Shown: positions 52,426 through 61,063 of the stretch, piece by piece
Layout of the letters: each line of letters begins with the position of its first letter
Numbering within the stretch: position 1 is the first letter of the stretch
NCBI RefSeq assembly: GCF_003843875.1
Contig: NZ_RKRF01000009.1
Span: forward strand, 124,001-188,000
DNA length: 64,000 nt
Reading direction: 5' to 3'
Source: Aquisalibacillus elongatus
GTDB taxonomy: Bacteria; Bacillota; Bacilli; Bacillales; Alkalibacillaceae
Program-made: the position numbers and the translations under genes
Notes under the pieces: model-generated
Seen by the model: only the letters and a program-made list of their open reading frames with translations
What the model was told of the DNA's origin: nothing
The model's database searches: none

Positions 52426-53112
52426 TCAGTGCCTTCTCCATAAAGTAAATTCAAGTACAGACACACACGAGACTAACCAGGCAAATCCCAGTAGATGACC
52501 TGCCATAACATCAGTCGCATAATGGACACCTAAGTATATTCTACTAATGCCAATAGCTAATATTAACAAACTAAGTAAAATACCGAACAACCACTTTATT
52601 GAATGTCTCGCTCGACTTCGAATAATCAAGTAAATCATAAACCCATAAAACACCATAGGACCTGTTGAATGACCACTTGGAAAACTAAATCCAGTTCCAT
52701 CATGCTCTTCTAATATATTAGGTCTTCTCCGTTCAAATACCTCTTTTAACAAAGTCGTAAGAATACTGATTCCGATCATCGCAATAGCGAAGTATAGAAC
52801 CCGCCACTTCCACCTCTCATACAAAAAGTATAACGAAATGGCGAGCATAAATGACCCGATTGTTATAAAAGTGACGGAACCAAGCTCTGTTACCCAAGCA
52901 AAGATCTCATCTAACAGCTGCACACCATTTGATTCTAGCCACCCTCTAACATATTGATCTATAAGAAATTTTTCATTTTCTAGTACACCTTCTGCCAGTT
53001 CAATAAAAAGCCAGCTGGCACCAATTAGTAGCACAAACATTGAAATTAAACCGACGTAAGTTCGTTTGGGAACTCGTTTAAGTTCATCTACCCAGTCCAT
53101 ACGACTTTTCAC
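52426..53112 (-). CDS. PAP2 family phosphatase (membrane)
   Basis: 228 aa, six helices. All three catalytic motifs present: K123-x6-RP (KEVFERRRP), P145-S-G-H148, and S190-R-x5-H197-x3-D201 (SRIYLGVHYATD). Removes phosphate from lipid pyrophosphates such as undecaprenyl pyrophosphate or phosphatidyl-glycerol phosphate. Monocistronic. Confidence 0.93.
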   Translation of the reverse strand: MKSRMDWVDELKRVPKRTYVGLISMFVLLIGASWLFIELAEGVLENEKFLIDQYVRGWLESNGVQLLDEIFAWVTELGSVTFITIGSFMLAISLYFLYERWKWRVLYFAIAMIGISILTTLLKEVFERRRPNILEEHDGTGFSFPSGHSTGPMVFYGFMIYLIIRSRARHSIKWLFGILLSLLILAIGISRIYLGVHYATDVMAGHLLGFAWLVSCVSVLEFTLWRRH

Positions 53113-53182
53113 CTCTAATCATACGATATCACTTATGATCAGAATGAAAACATAATGAAAACGCTCGACCTCAAGCCGAGCG

Positions 53183-53674
53183 TTAACGTTTTTCAACAGA
53201 CCATTTCACCAACTCGTAATAAAGAGCCGTTAACGTTATAACGACTAAAAATACAATAATGGAATTCTCCCAACTATAATTATTCTGATAGTTCGTGACC
53301 TTCATATTTGTTGCGATAAACTCCATAATAATACCGACGACCGTCCAACCTGCCAAATAAGGAATAAACCGTTTGCGGTCGATCTTAAACCGTTTATAGA
53401 AGTAAACAAAGAAGTAACTGACTTGTGCGAATACAAAGTAAGATAAGAGATCTGTTAACTCATATTGATTAGAGTCATTGACTCGATAATAACTTAACAT
53501 TCCTCCACCGATTGTAAAGTCGAATAAAGTAGAAATAGCAAAGCCCCAAACTAAAAAGAGAATTGTAATTTCTGTAGAGAGGACTTTTTTGAACGTAAAG
53601 AATGCTCCGTATAAGACCACTAGTAAAACGATTGTGTAGATTTCGTTTTGGTCAAAATTTTCCCAAAGAATCAT
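53183..53674 (-). CDS. Membrane protein, CBO0543-like
   Basis: 163 aa, five helices; segments ITILFLVWGFAISTLFDFTIGGG and LTDLLSYFVFAQVSYFFVYFYKRF resemble the uncharacterised CBO0543 family of Bacillaceae. ATG overlaps the stop of the upstream membrane gene by 4 nt (53671-53674), so the two are translationally coupled. Function unknown. Confidence 0.72.
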   Translation of the reverse strand: MILWENFDQNEIYTIVLLVVLYGAFFTFKKVLSTEITILFLVWGFAISTLFDFTIGGGMLSYYRVNDSNQYELTDLLSYFVFAQVSYFFVYFYKRFKIDRKRFIPYLAGWTVVGIIMEFIATNMKVTNYQNNYSWENSIIVFLVVITLTALYYELVKWSVEKR

Positions 53675-54156
53675 TGTAAATTCACCGCACTCTTCGTAAT
53701 TTTATGGAACACGTTATATGTCATGATCGTGATGAACGTCAGAGCAAGGAAAAAGAGCATATCATAACCGAAATTCCAATCTAAGTAAGTCGCAGCTTCG
53801 AGTTGGACTAATAGGTAACGACAAAACGTTAAAAACAGAATCGCACCAATACCTGTCATGATTTTTGCTAGTACTTTTTCAAACCTTAAAATTAAATCTA
53901 AGAAAATAATCATCACAAACGGCGTGATCACACTACGTTTAAATATGTAAGCCATATAAGAATTGGCTTTTTCTTTAATCGAAACGAGTTCCATTTCTTC
54001 AACGATGATCCATGAAAAGTTAATCGAGATGACAAGTACAACTAAGTAAATCATCGTACTTTCAATCAACGATAATTTTTTATTCATAACACAATAAGTT
54101 GTGACAGCTAACCACGATATAGCGAAGTATATAACAAACGTCATAAGTTCCTCCAA
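53671..54156 (-). CDS. Membrane protein, partner of the CBO0543-like protein
   Basis: 161 aa with about five helices (5-23, 31-52, 75-88, 98-115, 128-148), MEELMTFVIYFAISWLAVTT at the start, a conserved-looking EVLAK-type basic loop (RFEKVLAKIMTG). Probably a paralogue-like partner of the following gene: similar length and topology, and a 4-nt overlap. GGAGGAAC precedes the ATG. Function unknown. Confidence 0.72.
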   Translation of the reverse strand: MEELMTFVIYFAISWLAVTTYCVMNKKLSLIESTMIYLVVLVISINFSWIIVEEMELVSIKEKANSYMAYIFKRSVITPFVMIIFLDLILRFEKVLAKIMTGIGAILFLTFCRYLLVQLEAATYLDWNFGYDMLFFLALTFITIMTYNVFHKITKSAVNLQ

Positions 54157-54200
54157 CTGTTTTTGTTTTTATTATGCGAGATTTAACCCTATCTCATACA

Positions 54201-54226
54201 AAAATCCCGACTAAAAAGCCGGGATT
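54201..54226 (-). terminator. Rho-independent terminator
   Basis: AATCCCG/CGGGATT stem with a 10-nt loop and a T-rich minus-strand tail; follows the 54231 gene. Confidence 0.75.
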
Positions 54227-54230
54227 AAAC

Positions 54231-54590
54231 TTACAAAATTTTATCGTATAATGTTGTAAGTAAATATGTGAGCCATTCGTAACCTGCAAATGGAAGGCTA
54301 ATGAATAAAACAGCTAACGACCAGTAAAGACTAAACTCTGAATCTTTTTTCCAATAATTTAACGCAAATGCTGCATAAGCTAAACCAATTAGGAAGAAGA
54401 TGCCCCAACCTAGTGATTCACCTTTTGGCACAAATATTAAATATACAATCGTAATCATAATGATTATAATAGCGGGCGAATTTTTTAACCAATAACTACT
54501 AGGCGCTGATTTTAACGTTTCTATTTTATCCAATGTATAATCTCTCGTCTGTTCGACATATCCTTTCATTTTGACGCTAAAATCACTCAT
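54231..54590 (-). CDS. Membrane protein, function unknown
   Basis: 119 aa. A charged N-terminal segment (MSDFSVKMKGYVEQTRDYTL) precedes three helices (about 39-51, 58-77, 86-115). AAAGGAGG is 6-7 nt before the ATG at 54590. Monocistronic, with its own terminator. Family not recognised. Confidence 0.7.
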   Translation of the reverse strand: MSDFSVKMKGYVEQTRDYTLDKIETLKSAPSSYWLKNSPAIIIIMITIVYLIFVPKGESLGWGIFFLIGLAYAAFALNYWKKDSEFSLYWSLAVLFISLPFAGYEWLTYLLTTLYDKIL

Positions 54591-54713
54591 GTTGTAACCT
54601 CCTTTAAATAACCTTAAAACGACTTATTCTATTAATACCCTATTTTATGTAAAATTAGCCCCGTCATGATAGATTTGTTAAAATTTTATTAGAATGATAA
54701 GGAGGTCTATTCC

Positions 54714-55850
54714 ATGAAAATTGTATCAATCGAACCAACACCGAGCCCTTATTCGATGAAAATTAATTTAGATGAAAATTTACCAGATGGGCAGACTGAG
54801 GAGTATAAATTAGATCAAGATTTAAGCGAAGCGCCACAATATGTACGTGACCTTTTTGCCATTGAAGGGGTTAAAGAGTTATATCGTGTGATTGATTTTA
54901 TAGCGCTCGAAAGACATCCAAAGGTCCCTTGGGAAGATATTTTACCGAAAGTTAAAGATGTATTAGGTTCTGCTGAGGACGAGACAGACGTAGGTGGAGC
55001 TGAGGATTCGTCGGAAGAGCAATTTGGCGAAATCAAAGTTTTTATCCAAAAATTCCGTGGCATTCCGATGCAAGTTAAAGTAGAAGAGCAAGATGAAGAA
55101 ACGCGTTTTGGCTTGAGTAGCCGTTTTATGGATGCGGCGATGGAAGCGTCTAAGGATGCCGATATGCTAGCTGAACGTGAATGGGTTGAACAATACCCGC
55201 GGTACGGAGACGCAGACGAAGTCGGACAAGATGTAATTGATGAAGTAGAAGCCACGTATGATCAAGAACGGCTCAATGCATTAATTCAATTGGCTGTATC
55301 AGGTGGTTCTGAAGAGCAGGCATTTAAAGAGGAAAAATTAACGTTTGAAAAATTAGAAGCTGACAGCTGGAAGGATCGTTATGCAGCTTTGGACCGAATG
55401 CCTGATCCGACGGTCGACGATTTACCCCTATTAGAAAAAGCACTTGAAGATCCGAAAATGTCTGTGCGACGTTTAGCTGCTGCTTATCTTGGTGAAATCG
55501 AAGACAAAGCTGTTTTACCTTATATTTATAAAGCTTTAAAAGATAAAACCGTAACAGTCCGTCGTACAGCAGGCGATTGCTTGTCAGACTTAGGGTTTAC
55601 ACAAGCAATTCCTAAGATGATTGAGGCTTTAAAAGATTCTAGTCGTATTGTCAGATGGCGTGCCGCTATGTATTTATACGAATATGGTGATGAAACCGCG
55701 CTTCCAGCTTTAGAAGACGCGTTGGAAGACCCTGAGTTTGAAGTTCGGATGCAAGCTAAAATGGCATTATCCCGTATTCAAGAAGGCGAAGAAGCGAAAG
55801 GCTCGATTTGGAAGCAAATGACGGAAATGACGAAGCAGAAGAAAGGTTAA
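54714..55850 (+). CDS. cvfC: Conserved virulence factor C family protein (Nfu-N plus HEAT repeats)
   Basis: 378 aa. N-terminal Nfu-type domain (about 1-90): MKIVSIEPTPSPYSMKINLD, FAIEGVKELYRVIDFIALER. Middle linker, then at about 225-360 several HEAT repeats (KDRYAALDRMPDP, SVRRLAAAYLGEIED, TVRRTAGDCLSDLGF, IVRWRAAMYLYEYGDE, EVRMQAKMALSRI). It matches the CvfC family of Firmicutes, which affects virulence-factor expression in Staphylococcus by an unknown mechanism. GGAGG precedes the ATG. A hairpin terminator follows. Confidence 0.9.
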   Translation: MKIVSIEPTPSPYSMKINLDENLPDGQTEEYKLDQDLSEAPQYVRDLFAIEGVKELYRVIDFIALERHPKVPWEDILPKVKDVLGSAEDETDVGGAEDSSEEQFGEIKVFIQKFRGIPMQVKVEEQDEETRFGLSSRFMDAAMEASKDADMLAEREWVEQYPRYGDADEVGQDVIDEVEATYDQERLNALIQLAVSGGSEEQAFKEEKLTFEKLEADSWKDRYAALDRMPDPTVDDLPLLEKALEDPKMSVRRLAAAYLGEIEDKAVLPYIYKALKDKTVTVRRTAGDCLSDLGFTQAIPKMIEALKDSSRIVRWRAAMYLYEYGDETALPALEDALEDPEFEVRMQAKMALSRIQEGEEAKGSIWKQMTEMTKQKKG

Positions 55851-55866
55851 TACATTATAATTGTAT

Positions 55867-55912
55867 AAACTCCGTACTTTGATTAAGTATTTTGATGCAA
55901 AGTACGGAGTTT
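55867..55912 (+). terminator. Long hairpin after cvfC
   Basis: Perfect 15-bp stem AAACTCCGTACTTTG/CAAAGTACGGAGTTT with a 16-nt loop, then TTCTTATA. It could also belong to the dispersed element that begins right after it. Confidence 0.6.
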
Positions 55913-55914
55913 CT

Positions 55915-56043
55915 TATACGCTCCGTCAAAATGCTCCGCTTTCCTCGGGCACGGCTTCAACTTCCCAAAACTCACTACCGTTCGTTTTGCGTGATTTTCA
56001 GCTCGTGCTGTTCCCGATGGAGTCTTCGCATTTTGACTACGCT
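55915..56043. repeat. Bacillaceae dispersed intergenic element
   Basis: Ends in a 10-bp terminal inverted repeat GTCAAAATGC (55925-55934) / GCATTTTGAC (56028-56037). Inside are CTCCGCTTTCCTCGGGCACG on the left and CGTGCTGTTCCCGATGGAGT on the right, which mirror each other. I recognise this pattern (GCTCCGCTTTCC...GGGCACGGC) as a palindromic repeat scattered in many Bacillaceae chromosomes. Higher GC than its surroundings. Non-coding. Confidence 0.6.
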
Positions 56044-56092
56044 AATTATATTTCAATCTAAAGTTCGTCTTTCACTTTCGCTATCCACCTTT

Positions 56093-56656
56093 TCACTCAC
56101 TCTCAACTAATTGATCGAGTAATTCCATTGCCTTTTCTGTTGATTGAATTAGTTTTTCATCTTTTTTCCCTTTTCTAATGGCGTGGGCGTTTTCGAAGGC
56201 TTCTTTCGCTTCATTGTACATGCCCATTTCCATTAAACATTTACCTTTGTGCTGATAGGCAAAATCTAAATACTGTGGCTCGTATTCAAGTCCTATTAAT
56301 TCCGCTAATTCAAACTGATCCAGAGCTTTTTGATAATCTTGATGGTACTTATAAGTCTCACCGAGCCGAATTCGCATCACAATCTCCCGTGCAGAATCAG
56401 AGGCAGCTATTTTTAACGCTTCTTTTAAGCAATCAATCGATTTTTCTAGATTACCCTGAAGTCGATATAAGTTTCCTAAAGTACCATATAGAAAGCAACG
56501 TTCATCCTGAGCTTCAGATACCATCAATTCACGACGCACTTGTGTAATGAGTTCATCTACTAGTTTAGGGTCACCGACTTTTTCTCGCAAAAAGTCGGTC
56601 TCATCAAAATAGAGTTGGTCATTTAACTTTTCTAGCTGCTCACGAATGCGCCCCAT
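56093..56656 (-). CDS. Tetratricopeptide repeat protein
   Basis: 187 aa, soluble, about four TPR units: CFLYGTLGNLYRLQGNLEKSIDCLKEALKIA (about 57-88), IVMRIRLGETYKYHQDYQKALDQFELA (95-122), LDFAYQHKGKCLMEMGMYNEAKEAFENAHAI (130-160). A scaffold for protein interactions. AAGGAG precedes the ATG. It lies 15 nt after the S41 protease gene in the same direction, so it probably shares its transcript. Confidence 0.88.
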   Translation of the reverse strand: MGRIREQLEKLNDQLYFDETDFLREKVGDPKLVDELITQVRRELMVSEAQDERCFLYGTLGNLYRLQGNLEKSIDCLKEALKIAASDSAREIVMRIRLGETYKYHQDYQKALDQFELAELIGLEYEPQYLDFAYQHKGKCLMEMGMYNEAKEAFENAHAIRKGKKDEKLIQSTEKAMELLDQLVESE

Positions 56657-56671
56657 CGGTATGTCTCCTTT

Positions 56672-57919
56672 TTATGATTCTAATAAATCTAACGCCTTTT
56701 TTAAATCTACATCTCGTTCTAAATGTTCTGGCGTCCAAGGAATATAAATATCAGGTAAAATACCTACGCCAGTCATGCCCTTACCGTCATTAACCCTTCT
56801 GAGTTTAGAGGTTGGATACAATAATTCAAATTGATCATCCCATTTCATTCGTGCTAAGTTTGAATAATCATTTACACCCGCTGTTCCACGACCTAAAACC
56901 GTCACTTTCTCAGAAAGTTTACATACTTCTACAAACACATCTCCAGCACTACCACAATAAACATCGCTTAAAACAATAACCTTTTTCGGATTTTCCTTAC
57001 CGTAAATTGGCTCTATTTCAGGGTCTTCTTCTTCAAATGATATAAACCCTTTACCCCGATTCTTTTCCCAATCATCTATAAACGATTGTGCACTTTTCTT
57101 AAACTGTGGGTCATCAACCTGTTCTAAATATTCTTGTATAAATTGAATGGTTAGATCTGCATTTCGATTTGTAGTATTAAAGAATTGAACATAATCTTCT
57201 ACAAACTCTAACTTCGTTTCACCCTTTGGAAATATATAGGGTAATAATTCATTAAAAGCTGAATCCGTCCCGCCTAAATTCTTTCGGACATCTACAATTA
57301 AAAAATCAGAGTCATTTAAAGACGTTTCATGTTCTTTAATAAGTTCATTAATAGCATCAGGATCTAAGAAGTCAGTTATCTTTAAATAAGCGGTATCTTC
57401 ATTTAATTGTTCAAAGGAATACTCTGGTTTATAATCCACTTTTTTATATTGTCGGATGTCCATTTCAACCGTCTCACCGGTTGTTTTTTCAACTGTTGCT
57501 ATTTGGTGCAAATTAAGTATTGGGCGCCAATTTTCACGCTCTGCTGGCTTTTCATATAAATACTTTTTATGAGATTCGCACAAATCTATTACGCTTTTAT
57601 TATCTAACGCAATAATTCGATCACCTATTTCTAGTCGGGATTCACCCACAATCTCTGTCACATAAAGCACATCGTTAAATCGTCTTACGCGAAACCCAAC
57701 ATCCTGGTTCTTTTCATCTCCTATTAGTCGAAAAGACATATGCGGATCTTGAAAATCAGCTAAATAATCTTCAACGAGATTCACAAATTCATGGTTTGTC
57801 TGTATTTGTTGAATTTTTTGCTTGTATATATCAGGTTCATCCCATCCTTCTTTATCTTCACAACCTGAATAATCGTGGTGAACTATATCGACAATCTCTT
57901 CAAAAATTTGTTCGTACAT
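56672..57919 (-). CDS. S41 family (C-terminal processing type) peptidase
   Basis: 415 aa. A PDZ-like region (about 65-130, LEIGDRIIALDNKSV) is followed by the S41 core: DTAYLKITDF, SDFLIVDVRKNLGGTDSAF, and the nucleophile site VLSDVYCGSAGDVFVEVCK with Ser324. LGRGTAGVNDYSN and GVGILPDIYIPWTPEH follow as in CtpA/tricorn-like enzymes. No signal peptide, so it is probably cytoplasmic. AAGGAGG precedes the ATG. Substrate unknown. Confidence 0.87.
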   Translation of the reverse strand: MYEQIFEEIVDIVHHDYSGCEDKEGWDEPDIYKQKIQQIQTNHEFVNLVEDYLADFQDPHMSFRLIGDEKNQDVGFRVRRFNDVLYVTEIVGESRLEIGDRIIALDNKSVIDLCESHKKYLYEKPAERENWRPILNLHQIATVEKTTGETVEMDIRQYKKVDYKPEYSFEQLNEDTAYLKITDFLDPDAINELIKEHETSLNDSDFLIVDVRKNLGGTDSAFNELLPYIFPKGETKLEFVEDYVQFFNTTNRNADLTIQFIQEYLEQVDDPQFKKSAQSFIDDWEKNRGKGFISFEEEDPEIEPIYGKENPKKVIVLSDVYCGSAGDVFVEVCKLSEKVTVLGRGTAGVNDYSNLARMKWDDQFELLYPTSKLRRVNDGKGMTGVGILPDIYIPWTPEHLERDVDLKKALDLLES

Positions 57920-58226
57920 TACTAACCTCCTTTCATTTACACAATATCTTACCTTATTTCATCAATTTCTATCTAAAATTGGTAGAAAATTAGATTTTCG
58001 ACGGAATTTTTCGTTTTGACAGATTAGTAGAAATTGATTTTAATTTAAAAAAGGAGTCGATTTGATGATTGTAAAAAACACGAAATACCGATCACGTTGT
58101 TGAAGCTAGCCAAATTAACGAATCGGTCAGAACCTAATCATCCGATATAACAAACGATTGTGGACGACCTCAACATTTATCAATCCTGCTATCGAGGCGA
58201 GTTAGCGTTTGACTATCTAATATCAT
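57920..58226. other. 307-nt gap holding a NERD gene remnant
   Basis: Between the S41 gene start and the stop of the hydrolase fusion. The right half carries a broken NERD-domain N-terminus (next entry). The left half is AT-rich and should hold the S41 promoter. Confidence 0.6.
58065..58220 (+). pseudogene. Remnant of a NERD-domain gene (5' part)
   Basis: AAGGAG precedes ATG 58065 (MIVKN); after a frameshift the reading continues as EIPITLLKLAKLTNRSEPNH and PI, a TAA stop, then QTIVDDLNIYQSCYRGELAF and DYL. The layout (IP...L..L....PNHP...I..DL....YRGE..LDY) matches the start of Bacillus NERD (nuclease-related domain) proteins. The rest of the gene is missing; the frame ends at the next gene. 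An intact, different NERD gene lies at 59974. Confidence 0.6.
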
Positions 58227-59780
58227 CTATTTATAAACATCAAGCGCCTTCTTCCTATAATACTCTACCTCTTTACTTTTTACATCTTTTAAAATATTAA
58301 TCAGCTCTTCAATATACTCAAAATCTACCGCATTGTATCTTACCATAATCTTTAATAGATCAGCACGTTCCTTCTTAGTTGAAGTATATTGTAATAAAAC
58401 ATTACAAATATCTAATATACGATTCTCAATGTCAACGATGATTTGTACAAACCAGTCATCGTATATTAACCGATTGAAATTCTTAGGTAACGAGTTAAAC
58501 AGTGATAATGCGTTTTTTAACCTTACGCCTATATCGTCGATTTTTTCCAGTTGACGAATTTGATTCATAAGTTCAAATAGGTCTATTTTTGGGTTAACTT
58601 TCAACTCTATGACATCACGTTTAATATCTAGGTAATTATCAAATGGTTTATTGGCAGACCTTTCAACCATTCGTTTAATATGATTCAAGGCGACACTCAA
58701 TTGACTTCGGGCCTTAGTAATATCCTCATCTGGCCAAAACGTTTCGCACAGTTGTTCTCTTGTAACGCTTTTATTAAGTATAATATAAGTCATTAGCTGC
58801 ATGGACTTACGTTGACTCCATTTGCCTTCAACGACTTTTCCATCAATAACAAGCTTAAAATCATTCATTAATTCCAAATAAAGAATTTCATTTCTCTGAC
58901 GAATGCCTGCTTCAAACATCTCATCTAATTCTCTATTTAACTGCTCAGTGTAATTATATGTATGACCTGAGTTTACTTCATAAGACTGATCAATAAACAA
59001 TCGAATATGTTCCGAAAATACCTCTGGTTGGTCGATCATAACCGCATTAGACGCTTGTGGAACGACAAAAATCCGGTTGTTAGGAAAATAATGATGATAC
59101 ACCATCTGCAGTCTTGGTGGATATAATGGGTCGAATTCCCCCGCTAGAAATAACGTCGGTACTCTAAGTTGGTGGAACTCTTCAAAATCATAATCAATTG
59201 CCGTATCTGCACACAAATTAAAATAATCGATATAAGTTCTCTGCTCAACTTGGTCATACATACGCTTGATCCGATTAATTTTATCATCATGAGCAGGGTG
59301 ACAAAGGTTTTGTATTAAATGATAAATATTGTTTCTAAATACTTCTTCTTCAACCCAACTGTTTCGTCTCTTAATTTCTTGAATTGCAATATTCTTCGGA
59401 ATATAAATGGCAGTCGAAATAAGGACCATAGATTTCAAGTAACTCTTCTGCCTTCTTGCCAATTCAATCGCAAAATTACCACCCATTGAGTAACCTACTA
59501 AATGAATGTCTTTAATAGAAAGATAAGATAACAGCTTCTCAAAATCATGAATGAGAATCTCCCAAGTTAATTGTGTAGAATCACTGTCACTTCGCCCTTG
59601 ATTTCTAAAATCATACCTTAAAATATGATAATCATTTCGCAATAACTGAACGACTTCATCCCATTGAGTTAAGTCAAAACCATTTCCATGAGTTAGCACA
59701 AGAGTCGGCGCATCTTCACGGTCACTTCTAATATACTCATAACGAAGAAGAGTATCTTCTAATTCTAACCAATTATACAT
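58227..59780 (-). CDS. Alpha/beta hydrolase fused to a winged-helix DNA-binding domain
   Basis: 517 aa. Residues 1-265 are an alpha/beta hydrolase: oxyanion HGNG (31-34), nucleophile GYSMGG with Ser98, acid Asp217 in GEFDPLYPP. The catalytic His position reads ASNAVMIDQPE, where family members have SHAV or GHAV, so it is Asn245. Residues ~300-395 look like a SARP/OmpR-type winged helix (GKWSQRKSMQLMTYIILNKSVTREQLCETFWPDEDITKARSQLSVALNHIKRM), and ~396-517 is a helical BTAD-like part. Probably a one-component regulator sensing an ester-like ligand. ATG 59780 has GGGGAG 8 nt upstream. Confidence 0.82.
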   Translation of the reverse strand: MYNWLELEDTLLRYEYIRSDREDAPTLVLTHGNGFDLTQWDEVVQLLRNDYHILRYDFRNQGRSDSDSTQLTWEILIHDFEKLLSYLSIKDIHLVGYSMGGNFAIELARRQKSYLKSMVLISTAIYIPKNIAIQEIKRRNSWVEEEVFRNNIYHLIQNLCHPAHDDKINRIKRMYDQVEQRTYIDYFNLCADTAIDYDFEEFHQLRVPTLFLAGEFDPLYPPRLQMVYHHYFPNNRIFVVPQASNAVMIDQPEVFSEHIRLFIDQSYEVNSGHTYNYTEQLNRELDEMFEAGIRQRNEILYLELMNDFKLVIDGKVVEGKWSQRKSMQLMTYIILNKSVTREQLCETFWPDEDITKARSQLSVALNHIKRMVERSANKPFDNYLDIKRDVIELKVNPKIDLFELMNQIRQLEKIDDIGVRLKNALSLFNSLPKNFNRLIYDDWFVQIIVDIENRILDICNVLLQYTSTKKERADLLKIMVRYNAVDFEYIEELINILKDVKSKEVEYYRKKALDVYK

Positions 59781-59857
59781 AAATATAACTCCCCTAATAG
59801 GTCTTAAGCCCATTATACTAAAAGTTAGCATCTTTTCGATTATTTACGACAAACTTT

Positions 59858-59890
59858 TGCAAGATTTTTGTAAGAACGATTCGGTATAAT
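59858..59890 (+). promoter_or_regulatory. WalR/PhoP-like box and promoter of the NERD operon
   Basis: TGCAAG-ATTTT-TGTAAG (59858-59874), an 11-nt direct repeat, 10 nt before an extended -10 GGTATAAT (TATAAT at 59885-59890). Such a box near -35 is typical of promoters activated by OmpR-family regulators. Confidence 0.5.
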
Positions 59891-59973
59891 AATGAGAAGT
59901 TTACTCACCTATTCTTTGGACACAAACTAGTTATTTTAACCTAATCCTAAATCACTAATTGGAGGTGCAAGTA

Positions 59974-60699
59974 ATGTCCAACAAAAAATATAAGTCTTTA
60001 CAAGAACAAGCAAACCTCTATTTAACATTATCCATTATATTTTTCATACCAGTAATTATTTACATATTCTATTTTGTTCAATATGGAGGTTTTGAAGGTA
60101 TATATCATTTACTTCCGGGTATACCTGCTCTAATTAGTAGCTACTTCTGGAGTAGATTTGCCACCTTACGATCCGGAATAAAAGGAGAAAAACATACAAA
60201 AAAAGTCCTCAATTCATTATCCGAATATTTCAAGACCTTTAATTCGGTTCAAATATCGATTGAAGAAGGCAGAACTGAAATCGATCAGGTTGTGGTAGGT
60301 AAAGATTGTATCTTCATTATTGAAGTTAAAAATCATAAAGGTAGAATCGAAGGGCATGAGGCTGAGCATTCATGGACACAACACAAAATCGGCCGAAAGG
60401 GAACGCCATATAAAAGTAAAATGAAAAACCCGCTAAAACAAGTTAAAAGACAAACATTTATTTTAGCTAGATATTTAAAGAAACACAATGTAAACGTATG
60501 GGTAGAAGAGATTGTTTACTTTTCCAATCCAAATGCTAAGGTGAATGCACAATCAAGTAAGTATAACGTACTATCGAAAGAAAGTGACTTAACAAATTAC
60601 TTAATTAATTTTCAACCGAAGAGAAAAGCTTCAAAAGAGGATATTGAAATAGCAACTAAGTTATTAAGTGGACAAAACGAAAAATCTGAAGCCATTTAA
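59974..60699 (+). CDS. NERD-domain (nuclease-related) membrane protein
   Basis: 241 aa from ATG 59974 (GGAGG 8 nt upstream). Two helices near the N-terminus (about 16-33, 46-60), then a NERD domain with Glu72 (GEKHTKKVL), Glu102-x-Asp104 (GRTEIDQVVVG) and Glu117-x-Lys119 (CIFIIEVKNHKG), the PD-(D/E)xK-like core, all intact. PYKSKMKNPLKQVKRQTFIL and VEEIVYFSNPNAKV follow as in the family. Likely a DNA/RNA nuclease or binder tethered to the membrane. Operon with the next small gene. Confidence 0.88.
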   Translation: MSNKKYKSLQEQANLYLTLSIIFFIPVIIYIFYFVQYGGFEGIYHLLPGIPALISSYFWSRFATLRSGIKGEKHTKKVLNSLSEYFKTFNSVQISIEEGRTEIDQVVVGKDCIFIIEVKNHKGRIEGHEAEHSWTQHKIGRKGTPYKSKMKNPLKQVKRQTFILARYLKKHNVNVWVEEIVYFSNPNAKVNAQSSKYNVLSKESDLTNYLINFQPKRKASKEDIEIATKLLSGQNEKSEAI

Positions 60700-60724
60700 G
60701 TTTACAAAGGGGAATACAAATAAC

Positions 60725-61024
60725 ATGAGTACTCATCATAATATGTCTTTTTTTATAAGATTTATTGGAATTATGATTATTTTAATTGGTGGCATTACTG
60801 GATTCATGGCAGCTTCCACACAATACGGTTTTATGTGGGAAGTCGCACTTATGTGGTGGTTCTATCCAGTGTTAGGGGGTATGTTACTGATCGGCATATC
60901 GGAAGTCATCGTAGTATTACATAAAACGAAAAATTCCCAAGAGGAGTTTTTGATCGCCATTAACTCAAAGTTAAAAGAAAATGAACAAACAGGTCATCAA
61001 GAGTCACATCAAACACCACAATAA
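60725..61024 (+). CDS. Small two-helix membrane protein in the NERD operon
   Basis: 99 aa, MSTHHNMSFFIRFIGIMIIL with helices at about 8-29 and 42-64, then a hydrophilic tail rich in Gln/His/Glu. AAAGGGG lies about 12 nt upstream of the ATG at 60725, rather far. Starts 25 nt after the NERD stop. Family not recognised; may anchor or help the NERD protein. Confidence 0.7.
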   Translation: MSTHHNMSFFIRFIGIMIILIGGITGFMAASTQYGFMWEVALMWWFYPVLGGMLLIGISEVIVVLHKTKNSQEEFLIAINSKLKENEQTGHQESHQTPQ

Positions 61025-61030
61025 ATGTTT

Positions 61031-61062
61031 AAAAGCGCGCGACAAGTGTCGCACGCTTTTTT
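61031..61062. terminator. Bidirectional terminator
   Basis: AAAAGCGCGCGAC/GTCGCACGCTTTT stem (one mismatch) with a 4-nt loop, T runs both sides; between the NERD operon and the SLAP lipoprotein. Confidence 0.88.
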
Positions 61063-61063
61063 A

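Noticed and set aside
54815-55255. Long Ser-rich minus-strand frame opposite cvfC
   Set aside because: Antisense shadow of an acidic, well-supported gene; no start signal.
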